From Acidithiobacillus sp. (lineage in GTDB: Bacteria; Pseudomonadota; Gammaproteobacteria; Acidithiobacillales; Acidithiobacillaceae): a stretch of 44,202 nt of DNA. The notes below the pieces were generated by a model. The model ran no database searches and was not told the origin of the DNA. It was given only the letters and a program-made list of their open reading frames with translations. The first letter of the stretch is position 1. Every line of letters starts with the position of its first letter. A program made the position numbers and the translations under genes. Location of the stretch: the NCBI RefSeq assembly GCF_027322205.1, contig NZ_DAHVHY010000011.1, forward strand, positions 1 to 44,202, read 5' to 3'. Shown one piece after another: positions 9,041 to 18,569 of the stretch.

Positions 9041-9687
9041 GAACAATGGGCCGTCAGGCGCAGCGCAAGCTGTACCCGCAAAATGTCATGCACCACCGGC
9101 AGAGTTTGGGTCGCATCCACGCGCAAGATTCTTTCTGGTTCAGCCGCGCAGCGTTCTGCAAAAACCGCTCTCACCCGCCTAAAGAAGGCTTGATCTTCTT
9201 GCTCCAGACGATCCAGTCGACGTGCGCGAATGCGTGCCGCGCCCAATTCCGGCGGCACATCAAACCACAAGGTCAGGTCTGGACGACGCGCAATTCCCGC
9301 CCAACGTGCCAATTCTGCAATATGTTCGGGGGGGACACCCCGCCCGCCGCTCTGATAGGCATAGGTGGAATCCTCATAGCGGTCACTGATGACCACTTTC
9401 CCGGCAGCCAGCGCAGGGGCAATACGGGTCTGCCAATGATCCCGACGCCCGGCGTAGAGCAGAAGCAGTTCCTCGTCCGCATCCAGGTGCAGGCGGTCAT
9501 CCAGAAAAATCGCACGCAAAGCCTCACCGAGAGGCCCTCCGCCAGGTTCTCGGGTGAGTTCCACCGCGTAACCCTGCTGACGACAATATTCCGCCAGCAC
9601 CGGCACCGCTGAACTCTTTCCTGCACCCTCAATACCCTCTAAGGTGAGGAAAAATCCATTCTTCAGTGACGCCGCCTTCGCGTTCAC
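9037..9687 (-). CDS. tmk: Thymidylate kinase
   Basis: A 216-residue kinase phosphorylating dTMP to dTDP. The P-loop is EGIEGAGKSS near residue 18, followed by TREPGG, the DRY motif in ISDRYEDSTYAYQSGGRG, and the LID region RIRARRLDRLEQED. It starts at a GTG that overlaps the mltG stop (GTGA) and runs into holB; the tmk-holB order is conserved. Confidence 0.95.
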   Translation of the reverse strand: MNAKAASLKNGFFLTLEGIEGAGKSSAVPVLAEYCRQQGYAVELTREPGGGPLGEALRAIFLDDRLHLDADEELLLLYAGRRDHWQTRIAPALAAGKVVISDRYEDSTYAYQSGGRGVPPEHIAELARWAGIARRPDLTLWFDVPPELGAARIRARRLDRLEQEDQAFFRRVRAVFAERCAAEPERILRVDATQTLPVVHDILRVQLALRLTAHCS

Positions 9688-10697
9688 AAACCTGCTCCTC
9701 CGGTATGCTGGAGATAACGCTGTATCTGCTCAAGATGTTGCGTGTAACCCTCTGAATAATGGTATTCATCGCCTTGAGCGATAAAATAGAGGTCGGCACT
9801 GTCCGCAGGATGCAGTACGGCCATCAGACTACTGAGTCCCGGCATCGCAATGGGGGTAGGCGGCAATCCGGTGTGCAAGTAGGTGTTATAGGGGCTCTCC
9901 ACATGCATCTCCTGAGGCGTCAACAGCCCAGTATAGCGCTCGCCCAAAGCGTAAATCACGGTAGGATCAGACTGCAAAGGCATCCCCTGCCGCAAGCGAT
10001 TGAGAAACACGGCGGCAATATGCGCTTGCTCTGCGGGCGGCGCGCCCTCCTTTTGTACGATGGAAGCCAGAATCAGGGCCTGGTAGGGATTACCCAGCGG
10101 CAATCCAGGAGCACGTCCGGCCCACAAGGACTGTAATTCCCGCTGCATGCGCACATAGGCACGCCGCAACACACTCAGCGCGGTGGTACCCGGAACGTAA
10201 CGGTAACTATCGGGAAAAAGCCAGCCCTCCGCACTTCCCTGCGCGCCGACACCCTGCTGTGCGAGTCGACGTGCCGCTGTCTCACCCTGTGGCAAGTTCT
10301 GCAGACCCAGATAAGGAGCCTTATCGTGTATTTCCCGATAAATATGCTGCAAACGCCAGCCGGGCACAATCAGCAGATTAAGTGGCGTGGATTGCCCGGC
10401 AATTAACCGGTGGAGTACCTGCGCCTGGTTAATACGTCCCTGAAACTCATACAGCCCGGCCTGTATGGGCGGATGCCCGGCCAAAGCCCAAGCCAAACGA
10501 AACAATCGCGGATGCTGCAACACCCCGGAACGCGCCAGACTAGCGATACTTTGCGCGTCACTGGCGCCCAAAGGAATGGGGACCGTCACCCCCTTCGCCG
10601 GCAAAGTTTCCGGCCAATACATGCTGATGCCGTAAAATCCAAAAGGGAATAACGCAATCAAAATAATTAACAGGACTGCACCGCGTTGGCGGGTCAT
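9684..10697 (-). CDS. mltG: Endolytic murein transglycosylase MltG (YceG)
   Basis: About 337 residues: one N-terminal membrane segment (AVLLIILIALFPFGFYGISM, residues 7-26), a LysM-like region, and the YceG catalytic domain. The signature motifs are EGWLFPDSYRY, ASIVQKEG with the catalytic Glu, FLNRLRQGMPLQSDPTVIYAL, and SPYNTYLHTGLPPTPIAMPG. It cleaves nascent glycan strands at the inner membrane and is thought to end chain elongation. The ATG at 10697 overlaps the pabC stop (ATGA). The pabC-mltG-tmk-holB order matches E. coli. Confidence 0.94.
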   Translation of the reverse strand: MTRQRGAVLLIILIALFPFGFYGISMYWPETLPAKGVTVPIPLGASDAQSIASLARSGVLQHPRLFRLAWALAGHPPIQAGLYEFQGRINQAQVLHRLIAGQSTPLNLLIVPGWRLQHIYREIHDKAPYLGLQNLPQGETAARRLAQQGVGAQGSAEGWLFPDSYRYVPGTTALSVLRRAYVRMQRELQSLWAGRAPGLPLGNPYQALILASIVQKEGAPPAEQAHIAAVFLNRLRQGMPLQSDPTVIYALGERYTGLLTPQEMHVESPYNTYLHTGLPPTPIAMPGLSSLMAVLHPADSADLYFIAQGDEYHYSEGYTQHLEQIQRYLQHTGGAGL

Positions 10698-11542
10698 GGC
10701 TGCAGCCCCAGTCCCATGCCCCTGCACCATGCGAGCAAAGCGGATGCTATCGGTCCGTCATGTCCGGGTAGCGAGCGCTCCACAAAGTGACGCACTGGCC
10801 AGATGCCAATCAGGCTATTGCTGAAAAATATTTCATCAGCCTCCTGAAGTGCCACGGCCCGATAGCGACCCAGCATAGTCGGCACGCCACGCGCGCGCAG
10901 CCATTCCAGAATAGCGCCCCGCTGAATGCCGGCGATGCCCCCATCTTCCAGTTCTGGGGTGTAGACAATACCGGCTTTTACCCAAAACAGATTGGACATG
11001 ATTCCCTCGCGCAGCACCCCTGACTGGTCCAACATGACCCCCTCCGCATATTCCGAAGCCAGGGCATCGCGGGCTATGACCTGATTCAGACGATTCAGCG
11101 ACTTAACGCCGAGATACGGGGCGCCGGTTAACAAAACAACCGGACAGATCGTGGCGGCGACACCAGGTTCCCAATAGCGAGGATCACGCTCCGGCCATTG
11201 GGATAACCATAGATAGCGTCGCGCGGGACCGGCACCGGAACTGCCATAACCCCAACCCGCGCCCCGACTGAGGAGCAGCTTGACGAAGAGGCGTGGGTAT
11301 GCCGGGACGCCATTCAATAAATGCCGTAAATCATCGTACCAGAGGCTTGGGGGAGGCATCGGGATATTCAGAATGGTCGCGCCACGCTTGAGACGCGCCA
11401 GATGGGCATCCCAAAACAGGGGGACGCCCTTTATTACCGCGATGGTTTCAAAAAGCCCATCCCCGTAATGTAATGCGCGGTCTAAGGCAGCATCGCACTC
11501 CCCTGCCACGAAGTGATTTCCATCCACCGTGGCGGTAATCAT
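10694..11542 (-). CDS. pabC: Aminodeoxychorismate lyase
   Basis: About 282 residues, class IV PLP fold: ALHYGDGLFETIAV near residue 22, the catalytic Lys in GVKSLNRLNQVIAR, and the C-terminal DEIFFSNSLIGIWPV. It releases pyruvate from aminodeoxychorismate to give p-aminobenzoate for folate. Branched-chain and D-amino-acid transaminases share the fold, but the position between fabF and mltG is specific for pabC. I take the ATG at 11542; an in-frame GTG two codons upstream is an alternative. No good SD is visible before either. Confidence 0.9.
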   Translation of the reverse strand: MITATVDGNHFVAGECDAALDRALHYGDGLFETIAVIKGVPLFWDAHLARLKRGATILNIPMPPPSLWYDDLRHLLNGVPAYPRLFVKLLLSRGAGWGYGSSGAGPARRYLWLSQWPERDPRYWEPGVAATICPVVLLTGAPYLGVKSLNRLNQVIARDALASEYAEGVMLDQSGVLREGIMSNLFWVKAGIVYTPELEDGGIAGIQRGAILEWLRARGVPTMLGRYRAVALQEADEIFFSNSLIGIWPVRHFVERSLPGHDGPIASALLAWCRGMGLGLQP

Positions 11543-11556
11543 CCCCACCGAGCGAA

Positions 11557-12798
11557 TCAGTCGCTAAAGCGGCGGAAGACCAGAGAACTGTTGGTACCGC
11601 CAAATCCGAAGGAATTGCTTAACGCAACTTCTACAACGGCTTCCCGCGCTTCAAGAGACACATAATCCAGGTCACATCCCTCATCGGCCTGATCCAGATT
11701 GATGGTGGGTGGCAGAATGCCATGATAGAGCGCCAACGCCGTAAAAATTGCTTCGATCCCCCCTGCGGCACCCAGAAGATGGCCCGTCATGGACTTGGTG
11801 GAGCTCATGGCCAACCGCCGTGCATGATCGCCGAAGACCACATGCACGGCGTCGGTTTCTGAACGGTCTCCAAGCGGGGTCGACGTCCCATGCGCGTTGA
11901 TGTACCCCACCATTTCCGGAGCCACTGCAGCGTTACGCAACGCAGCTTGCATACAGCGGGCGGCACCCTCCCCTGCAGGCGCCGGTTGTGTCATATGGTA
12001 GGCATCAGAACTCATGCCATAACCGGACAACTCCGCATAGATACGCGCGCCACGACGCCGCGCAAATTCATATTCCTCCAGCACGAGAACACCCGCACCT
12101 TCGCCCAGCACGAAACCATCCCGGTCTTTATCCCAGGGACGACTGGCCTTCTCAGGATCATCATTACGCGTTGAAAGCGCCCGCGCCGCGCAGAATCCAC
12201 CCAGTCCCAAGGGACTGATAGCCGCCTCGGCACCACCGGCAATCATGACATCGGCGTCACCATACTCAATGAGTCGCGCCGCATCACCGATGGAGTGCGT
12301 ACCTGTAGAACAGGCCGTCGCCATGGCAATGCTCGGTCCTTTAGCGCCATACATGATGGAAACATGGCCAGACACCATATTGACGATACAACGCGGAATA
12401 AAAAAAGGTGAGATACGGCGCGGGCCGCTCTCGGTAACAATCTGATGCTCGGATTCAATACCGGGCAAGCCACCAATGCCACTGCCGATAGAAACTCCCA
12501 CCCGATCCGCAATGTCTGCACTGATCTGCAATCCGGAATCCGCAATCGCTTCCATCGCCGCAACAAGGCCATAATGGATGAATAAATCCATCTTGCGGGC
12601 TTCCTTGGCCGGGATGTACTGACCAATATCAAAGCCACGCACCTCTCCCGCAATCTGGGAGCTATAGGGGGCAGGGTCAATGCGGGTTACCCGGCCAATA
12701 CCACTACGTCCCTGGATTATGGAATCCCACGCCGCCGGAAGACCCACACCGACGGGTGACACAATTCCCAGCCCGGTAATCACTACACGTCTCTTCAA
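11557..12798 (-). CDS. fabF: Beta-ketoacyl-ACP synthase II (FabF)
   Basis: A 413-residue condensing enzyme with the catalytic triad in context: Cys in [12 protein letters not shown], His in [11 protein letters not shown] and His in [15 protein letters not shown], plus the [11 protein letters not shown] end motif. It elongates acyl-ACP with malonyl-ACP. It lies 35 bases downstream of acpP, the classical acpP-fabF arrangement. Confidence 0.96.
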   Translation of the reverse strand: MKRRVVITGLGIVSPVGVGLPAAWDSIIQGRSGIGRVTRIDPAPYSSQIAGEVRGFDIGQYIPAKEARKMDLFIHYGLVAAMEAIADSGLQISADIADRVGVSIGSGIGGLPGIESEHQIVTESGPRRISPFFIPRCIVNMVSGHVSIMYGAKGPSIAMATACSTGTHSIGDAARLIEYGDADVMIAGGAEAAISPLGLGGFCAARALSTRNDDPEKASRPWDKDRDGFVLGEGAGVLVLEEYEFARRRGARIYAELSGYGMSSDAYHMTQPAPAGEGAARCMQAALRNAAVAPEMVGYINAHGTSTPLGDRSETDAVHVVFGDHARRLAMSSTKSMTGHLLGAAGGIEAIFTALALYHGILPPTINLDQADEGCDLDYVSLEAREAVVEVALSNSFGFGGTNSSLVFRRFSD

Positions 12799-12833
12799 AC
12801 GCCTGTTCTCCTCATCACCTTGTTGGGGAATAC

Positions 12834-13082
12834 TCAGGCATCCTTGGCTGGCATATGCGCAGACACATAGTCAATGGCCTGTTGCACAGTCGCAATCTTC
12901 TCCGCTTCTTCGTCGGGGATTTCGCAATCAAATTCTTCTTCCAACGCCATCACCAGTTCCACGGTATCCAGCGAGTCAGCACCCAGATCATCGACAAAAG
13001 AGGCTTCATTGGTCACTTCATCTTCGTTGACACCCAACTGCTCTACTACGACCTTCTTTACACGTTCTGCCACATTATCCAT
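12834..13082 (-). CDS. acpP: Acyl carrier protein
   Basis: An 82-residue acidic protein with the phosphopantetheine attachment Ser in [10 protein letters not shown] and the usual four-helix sequence. It carries acyl intermediates for all the Fab enzymes around it. The ATG is preceded by GAGGAG, but this SD lies in a small perfect inverted repeat on the minus strand (AGGAG-CTT-CTCCT, 13084-13096) that could partly sequester it. The 84-base gap upstream of acpP is the longest inside the fab operon, so acpP may also have its own promoter. Confidence 0.97.
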   Translation of the reverse strand: MDNVAERVKKVVVEQLGVNEDEVTNEASFVDDLGADSLDTVELVMALEEEFDCEIPDEEAEKIATVQQAIDYVSAHMPAKDA

Positions 13083-13166
13083 TAGGAGAAGCTCCTCTGT
13101 TGGTAAAAAATTATTGTCGGCGAGATTGGACCACAGGGCGTACAGTCCTGTAAAGCCACGAATGCA

Positions 13167-13916
13167 TTACCCCATCCACATGCCGCCATTGACATGCAGA
13201 ACCTGTCCAGTTACATAACCCGCATCCGGACTCGCTAAATAAGCAACTGCAGCAGCCACATCGGCCACCACACCCAACCTTCCCGCAGGAATCTGCTGCA
13301 GGAGCGTGCCGCGCTGCGCTTCATTAAGCCCTTCGGTCATATCCGTGCTGATAAAGCCAGGAGCCACACAATTGACGGTTACCTGCCGCGCCGCCACCTC
13401 CCTCGCCATAGCCCGGGTAAAACCAGCCACCCCCGCCTTGGCGGCCGCATAATTGGTCTGTCCAGCATTACCCATCGCACCGACCACCGACGTGATGCTG
13501 ATAATACGTCCAAAACGGGCTTTAAGCATATCGCGCACGCATAGCTTGCTCAAACGATATACCGCACGCAAATTGGTTGCCATAACGACATCCCAGTCAT
13601 CATCTTTCATCCGCAACAGCAATTGATCACGGGTGATCCCCGCATTGTTCACCAGAATAGTCGGCGCACCATGGGATACCTGTATCTGCGCGAGCACAGC
13701 GGACATGGCCACGTCATCGGTCACATCCAGTGCCACCCCGGCGCCACGAATACCATGTGCCGCCAGATCTGCACTAATTCGTTCCGCACCGGCAGGTGTG
13801 GTTGCCGTGGCGACGACCGATGCACCCCGCCTGCCCAGTACGCGGGCGATCTCCTGTCCGATGCCGCGACTGCCGCCGGTGATCAGGGCTAACTGACCCT
13901 CCAAAGATCCCGTCAT
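13167..13916 (-). CDS. fabG: 3-oxoacyl-ACP reductase (FabG)
   Basis: A 249-residue short-chain dehydrogenase: NADPH-binding TGGSRGIGQEIA at residues 14-25, NNAG motif in LVNNAGITRD, and catalytic Ser-Tyr-Lys in ITSVVGAMGNAGQTNYAAAK. It reduces 3-oxoacyl-ACP in the elongation cycle. The start overlaps the fabD stop by one base (TGATG). Confidence 0.96.
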   Translation of the reverse strand: MTGSLEGQLALITGGSRGIGQEIARVLGRRGASVVATATTPAGAERISADLAAHGIRGAGVALDVTDDVAMSAVLAQIQVSHGAPTILVNNAGITRDQLLLRMKDDDWDVVMATNLRAVYRLSKLCVRDMLKARFGRIISITSVVGAMGNAGQTNYAAAKAGVAGFTRAMAREVAARQVTVNCVAPGFISTDMTEGLNEAQRGTLLQQIPAGRLGVVADVAAAVAYLASPDAGYVTGQVLHVNGGMWMG

Positions 13917-14851
13917 CAGATCACCTCCAGAGTAGCTTTGAGGCTTTTGCCATCTTCAATATGAAGCATGGTCAGACCAGGCTCAATACGCTTCCCCAAC
14001 CCCGACAGCACACGACCAGGACCCATTTCCACAAAGGTCATAGCCCCCTGTCGGGCGAGATGACGCATCGTATCGGTCCAGCGTACCGGCGAGTACAACT
14101 GCTTAGCAAGGGCGGCACGAATGGAATCAGGGGTGTTATGGCTTTGCACATCGGCATTATGTACCACCATCGCCTTAGGGCTGCGGAACTGCACAGATTC
14201 CAGGGTAGTCTGAAAATGTTCGGCAGCCGGTATCATCAAGCTGCAATGACTGGGCACACTGACCGGGAGCACTACAACGCGCTTCGCGCCTGCTGCACGA
14301 GCCGACTCTACCAAGCGCCCAATGGCGGCCTGATTACCTGCGGCCACCACCTGTCCGGGCGCGTTAAAATTGGCCGCTGCGAGCACTTCACCACGTGCTT
14401 CCTGAGCACAAAGTTGTTTTACTTCATCATCGCCGAGACCAATGATGGCCGCCATGGCACCCACACCTTCCGGCACCGCCAACTGCATCAGACGGCCACG
14501 TTCAGCGACCAGACGTACTGCATCCGGGAAATCCACCGCATCCGCAACCACCAAAGCCGTATATTCACCCAGCGAGTGACCGGCGACAAAGTCGGGGAAG
14601 ACACCGCCCTCCTCTTCCCAGACCCGGTAAACAGCGTATCCGGCAGCCAGCATCACCGGTTGCGTCCAGCGCGTCTGATGGAGTTTTTCGACAGGTCCAT
14701 CCTGAGTAAGCGCCCACAGGTCCTCGCCCAACTGGGCAGAAGCTTCTGCGAAAATCTCCTTGACCAACGGATGACTGGTGGCCAAGTCAGCCAGCATGTT
14801 CAAAGACTGCGAACCCTGACCGGGGAAAACAAAGGCGATAGAGCCGTGCAA
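13916..14851 (-). CDS. fabD: Malonyl-CoA:ACP transacylase (FabD)
   Basis: A 311-residue enzyme that loads malonyl groups on ACP. The N-terminal FVFPGQGSQS, the nucleophile elbow GHSLGEYTALV with its Ser near residue 92, and the catalytic His in PSHCSLM are all present. It begins at a TTG codon with a strong AGGAGG five bases upstream; no better start lies nearby, so TTG is likely real. Confidence 0.95.
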   Translation of the reverse strand: MHGSIAFVFPGQGSQSLNMLADLATSHPLVKEIFAEASAQLGEDLWALTQDGPVEKLHQTRWTQPVMLAAGYAVYRVWEEEGGVFPDFVAGHSLGEYTALVVADAVDFPDAVRLVAERGRLMQLAVPEGVGAMAAIIGLGDDEVKQLCAQEARGEVLAAANFNAPGQVVAAGNQAAIGRLVESARAAGAKRVVVLPVSVPSHCSLMIPAAEHFQTTLESVQFRSPKAMVVHNADVQSHNTPDSIRAALAKQLYSPVRWTDTMRHLARQGAMTFVEMGPGRVLSGLGKRIEPGLTMLHIEDGKSLKATLEVI

Positions 14852-14889
14852 ACGAACCTCCTCTCAGTACAAATTGGTGTGCAGGGCGT

Positions 14890-15825
14890 TCAGCCCCAAC
14901 GCAGGAGCGCTGATCCCCAGGTGAAGCCACCCCCAAACGCCTCCAGCAGGAGACGCTGCCCCGGCTGAAAACAACGATGCCGGGCTGCGTCATCCAAAGC
15001 TAAAGGTACCGAAGCTGCGGAAGTATTACCATGATGCTCTACCGTCGTCACCACCCGCTTCATAGGCAGGCCTAACTTATCGGCCGTCGCCTGAATAATA
15101 CGGATGTTGGCCTGGTGTGGCACCAGCCAGTCGATGTCCTCTGGTGTCAGGGCATTTGCTGCAAGCGTTTCCTGCACAATCTCACCCAAGGTACGCACAG
15201 CCATGCGAAACACTGCATTGCCCTGCATGGTCATCCGGGTCTCGCCACCAGGCACCTGCAGTAAGTCGGCATAGGCACCATCCGCATGTAGGTGGGTGGA
15301 GATAATGCCAGGTTCGTCACTGGCACTAAGGATTGCGGCACCGGCACCATCACCAAAAAGAATACAGGTGCTGCGATCCGTCCAATCGACAATACGGGAC
15401 ATGCTCTCTGCGCCGACGACCAGCGCATGCCGCGCCCCGCCGCTGCGGATGAAACGATCAGCGGTCGCCAGCGCATAGATAAAACCGGTGCAAACCGCTT
15501 GAATATCAAAGGCCGGCGCACCATGGTTCCCCAAACGGGCTTGCAGCAGACAGGCGGTACTAGGGAATATCTGGTCCGGGGTCGTCGTCGCAACAATAAT
15601 GAGGTCTAAATCCTCCGCCTGGAGACCAGCATCTGCCAGCGCCTGGCGCGCTGCTGCTGCCGCCATATCTACGGTTTTTTCGTCGGGAGCGGCGATATGG
15701 CGGGAGCGGATCCCCGTGCGCGCGAAAATCCAGGCATCGCTAGTCTCCACCATCCGTTCCAGTTCGTGGTTGCTGAGAACACGCTCCGGCAAATAGCCAC
15801 CAGTGGCGACAATACGGCTAAACAT
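14890..15825 (-). CDS. fabH: Beta-ketoacyl-ACP synthase III (FabH)
   Basis: About 311 residues; starts fatty-acid synthesis by condensing acetyl-CoA with malonyl-ACP. The triad is visible: Cys in [13 protein letters not shown], His in [11 protein letters not shown], Asn in [11 protein letters not shown]. The ATG at 15825 aligns with the usual FabH N-terminus; an in-frame GTG at 15834 overlaps the plsX stop (GTGA) and could be used instead, adding three residues. Confidence 0.95.
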   Translation of the reverse strand: MFSRIVATGGYLPERVLSNHELERMVETSDAWIFARTGIRSRHIAAPDEKTVDMAAAAARQALADAGLQAEDLDLIIVATTTPDQIFPSTACLLQARLGNHGAPAFDIQAVCTGFIYALATADRFIRSGGARHALVVGAESMSRIVDWTDRSTCILFGDGAGAAILSASDEPGIISTHLHADGAYADLLQVPGGETRMTMQGNAVFRMAVRTLGEIVQETLAANALTPEDIDWLVPHQANIRIIQATADKLGLPMKRVVTTVEHHGNTSAASVPLALDDAARHRCFQPGQRLLLEAFGGGFTWGSALLRWG

Positions 15826-15830
15826 GAGTT

Positions 15831-16856
15831 TCACGCGCTGCTTCGCACCGCAGGATCAAGACTTTTCTGAATTACTTCGGCAATACGCAAGGTCAGGCGA
15901 TGCTTGGCTTCGGCGATAGCCACCTCCACGGCACAGGCAAAGGCAAAGCGGTCAGCGTTTCCGTGACTCTTGATGACGATGCCATTCAGTCCCAACAGGG
16001 TGGCGCCATTGTACTGGCGAGAGTCGAGGCGGCGCCGCAGACGCTGCAAGATGGGACGATTGACCAAATACGCAATACGCCCATACCAGCCGTTGGTATA
16101 GCTGGCACGCAGTTCCTGACTGATCATCCACGCCAGTCCTTCAGACGTCTTCAGCGCTACATTACCCACGAAGCCGTCACACACCACCACATCAGCGATG
16201 CCCCGATAAAGATCGGAACCTTCCACATTGCCAATAAAATTCAGCTTGGCAGCACGCAGGAGTAGCGCGGCCTCTTTGACCTGCTCATTGCCCTTGATGT
16301 CTTCAGAGCCAATATTGAGCAGGCCGACCCGCGGCTTGGCGAGACCCATGACACGCTCGGCAAGTATCGAACCCATTACCGCGAACTGCAGGAGATGTTC
16401 CGGATGACAATCGACATTGGCACCCAAATCCAGCGCGAGGAAACGCCCTGCCGTCGTCGGCAGAAACGCCGCAATAGCCGGTCGGTCTATGCCGGGAATG
16501 GTGCGAAGAAACACTTTGCCGAGCGCCATCAGCGCACCCGTGTTGCCCGCACTGACCACCGCATCAGCATGCCCTTCCCGCAACAGGCCGATGGCGACAT
16601 GCATGGACGAGTCCCGTTTGCCGCGTAAGGCCTGTGACGGTGCCTCATCCATCGCCACTACCTGACTGGCGTGATGTACAACGATCTGCATTGAACCTTG
16701 CAAGCGTGATCGTGCAAGCTCCGCCTGGAGGGTATTCGCATCGCCGACCATGTGAAAAATCACATCGGGGTAATCCTTGAGCAGATCACGGATGGCGAGC
16801 ACCACCGTCGACGGCCCGGCATCACCACTCATGGCATCTACCGCAATATGCGGCAT
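15831..16856 (-). CDS. plsX: Phosphate acyltransferase PlsX
   Basis: A 341-residue protein with the family start [12 protein letters not shown], then [39 protein letters not shown] and [13 protein letters not shown]. It makes acyl-phosphate from acyl-ACP for phospholipid synthesis by PlsY/PlsC. The rpmF-plsX-fabH order is conserved across Proteobacteria. Confidence 0.96.
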   Translation of the reverse strand: MPHIAVDAMSGDAGPSTVVLAIRDLLKDYPDVIFHMVGDANTLQAELARSRLQGSMQIVVHHASQVVAMDEAPSQALRGKRDSSMHVAIGLLREGHADAVVSAGNTGALMALGKVFLRTIPGIDRPAIAAFLPTTAGRFLALDLGANVDCHPEHLLQFAVMGSILAERVMGLAKPRVGLLNIGSEDIKGNEQVKEAALLLRAAKLNFIGNVEGSDLYRGIADVVVCDGFVGNVALKTSEGLAWMISQELRASYTNGWYGRIAYLVNRPILQRLRRRLDSRQYNGATLLGLNGIVIKSHGNADRFAFACAVEVAIAEAKHRLTLRIAEVIQKSLDPAVRSSA

Positions 16857-16893
16857 CGCAAAGCCCTCAGGATGCTCTGGTGCGATAGCGCGG

Positions 16894-17079
16894 TCAGGCT
16901 TCGACCGCCTTCTTCACGATCTCGCGGCCTTTATAGAAACCACATTCCGGGCACACATGATGAGGCAACTTTGCCGCCCCACAATTGGCGCATACGGAAC
17001 GATTTATGGTCACTAGAAAATCGTGGGCACGTCGCATGTTACGACGAGAATGGGAAGTTTTACTTTGTGGAACGGCCAT
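16894..17079 (-). CDS. rpmF: 50S ribosomal protein L32
   Basis: A 61-residue basic protein, [20 protein letters not shown] at the start, with the zinc-ribbon cysteine pairs CANC and CPEC. It belongs to the large subunit. The zinc-containing form is present rather than a cysteine-free paralogue. It lies between yceD and plsX as in E. coli. Confidence 0.97.
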   Translation of the reverse strand: MAVPQSKTSHSRRNMRRAHDFLVTINRSVCANCGAAKLPHHVCPECGFYKGREIVKKAVEA

Positions 17080-17119
17080 GACTCAATTTCTCCCGATTTG
17101 TATCAAAATGTACTGCACT

Positions 17120-17588
17120 TCATTTAACAACGGTTAACGGATCAAGCCCGGAAACCGGGCAAATGCCTGACTTCCACTCCGCACAGCGTGGAATCATCGG
17201 CAAGGCCAGTAGTACTTCATCTTCCAGCCAGGCTTGCTGAGCAACCACGCCATTTTCAGCAATAACCGCCTCTAAAGTAGAATCCAGAGCGAGCACTGCC
17301 GACTCCTGTTCTGCCAATCCGCTATGCACGGTTACAGAAAGCCGTAATGGCATAGCACCCATACAGCGTTCGCAGCGAACCTCACCAAGTACCTCTATAT
17401 GTCCATCAGCGGCAATTACCTGCCCCCTGCGGATCAGATCAAGGTCCACACTCACTGTCACTGTCTGCACACTGATCAGTGCCTCAGCCAAGCGCAACCA
17501 TCCACAAGGATCAATAATGCCCTCCAGCCTGTCACCATGGACAGACACCCGGGCGATCAGCAAGCTGGATGCTTTGGCGGAGAACATA
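17120..17588 (-). CDS. yceD: DUF177 family 23S rRNA accumulation protein YceD
   Basis: About 156 residues matching the YceD/DUF177 pattern: a central VRCERCMGAMPLRL motif with its Cys-x2-Cys, and the acidic LEDEVLLALPMIP motif followed by a distal cysteine. The family is needed for normal 23S rRNA levels and nearly always precedes rpmF. I placed the start at the ATG at 17588 because a good -10/-35 pair lies only nine bases upstream; the longer reading frame (ATG 17653 or above) would start upstream of that promoter. No SD is visible, so the mRNA may be leaderless or nearly so. Confidence 0.85.
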
Positions 17589-17597
17589 AGCGCGGCA

Positions 17598-17626
17598 TAG
17601 TAGCGATCACGGCGCTGCAAGTAAAG
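17598..17626 (-). promoter_or_regulatory. Candidate sigma-70 promoter of the yceD-rpmF-plsX-fab operon
   Basis: On the minus strand TTTACT (17621-17626) and TACTAT (17598-17603) are separated by exactly 17 bases; each matches four of six consensus bases. A transcript would start within a few bases of the yceD ATG at 17588. The position at the head of a long conserved operon supports it. Confidence 0.45.
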
Positions 17627-17684
17627 AGTTTGCCAGCGACTTTTCCTCTCCATTCGGCATACTAATGCGCCGAGTGAAATATCC

Positions 17685-18569
17685 CTAATGATTATCACGG
17701 ACAATCGCCGCCGCTGCTATCTCCGCGCCGAACAAGACAATCACCCAGGCCATATATAGCCAGAGGAGAAAAACAGGAAAGGCACCCAAAGCACCATATA
17801 TGGTTTCGAAGGCTGAAAATCGCAGATAACCCGCCAGCACAATCTTGGCGGCTTCGAACAGGATGGCGGCGGATACGCCGCCAACAAAGACATCCCGCCA
17901 GCGCGTAACCGCCGAGGGCAGTATTTTGTAGAGCACTGCCATCACCACTGTGACCACCAGCAGGGTAAACGCATAACTCAGGAAGGGGGGCAAGACCGGG
18001 ATATATGCCAGGTAGGCCAGCAGCGGTTGCAGGGGACCAAGCAGCGGCAGGAGGATGAGCACAAAGCTGAACGGGCCGAACACCAGCATAGCCACGTAGC
18101 GTAAAACGCGACACCACAGGCAAGTCGGAGTGACACCCCAGATGGCGTTGAAATGTCGCTCTACTTCATGAAGCAGAAAAATCGCGGTGATGCTCAACCC
18201 TAATATGCCAAACAAACCCAATTGGGCACCGCGCGCTGCGAGGTTGTTTACCTGACGCAGAATCGCACCCCCCGTCTGCGGGACAAAGCTGCGTAAAATC
18301 AAATGATCAATCTGGGCACGATGGACCACGCTGAACCCCACCAGATTCCATAGACTGAAGACCAATACCACCACCGGTATTAAACCAAAGAGGGTGGTAT
18401 AAGCGAGCAAGCCCGCACGGTCGATACATTCGTCAAGCCAAAAACCATGCCATGCACAGTATATTCGGTGGGCCATCCGCTGCCAACGATTGGCATTTTC
18501 CTTGAGAACGGGTGTTAGTGCCTTGTCCTTCTCGCGAAAGCATTGGCGCGGCGGTGTTTTTTCCGTCAT
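17685..18569 (-). CDS. yihY: YihY family inner-membrane protein
   Basis: About 294 residues with roughly six membrane helices after a 45-residue cytoplasmic N-terminus. Family signatures are RAGLLAYTTLFGLIPV, the central LGLFGILGLSITAIFLL, and the C-terminal TIYGALGAFPVFLLWLYMAW. The family was once called RNase BN by mistake; its function is unclear, with proposed transport or envelope roles. It starts at an ATG overlapping the hda stop by one base. It runs in the same direction as the fab operon downstream, about 97 bases before the yceD ATG. Confidence 0.9.
   Translation of the reverse strand: MTEKTPPRQCFREKDKALTPVLKENANRWQRMAHRIYCAWHGFWLDECIDRAGLLAYTTLFGLIPVVVLVFSLWNLVGFSVVHRAQIDHLILRSFVPQTGGAILRQVNNLAARGAQLGLFGILGLSITAIFLLHEVERHFNAIWGVTPTCLWCRVLRYVAMLVFGPFSFVLILLPLLGPLQPLLAYLAYIPVLPPFLSYAFTLLVVTVVMAVLYKILPSAVTRWRDVFVGGVSAAILFEAAKIVLAGYLRFSAFETIYGALGAFPVFLLWLYMAWVIVLFGAEIAAAAIVRDNH

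Noticed and set aside
13961-14968. 335-residue plus-strand open frame
   Set aside because: It is antisense to fabD and the end of fabH, both certain genes.
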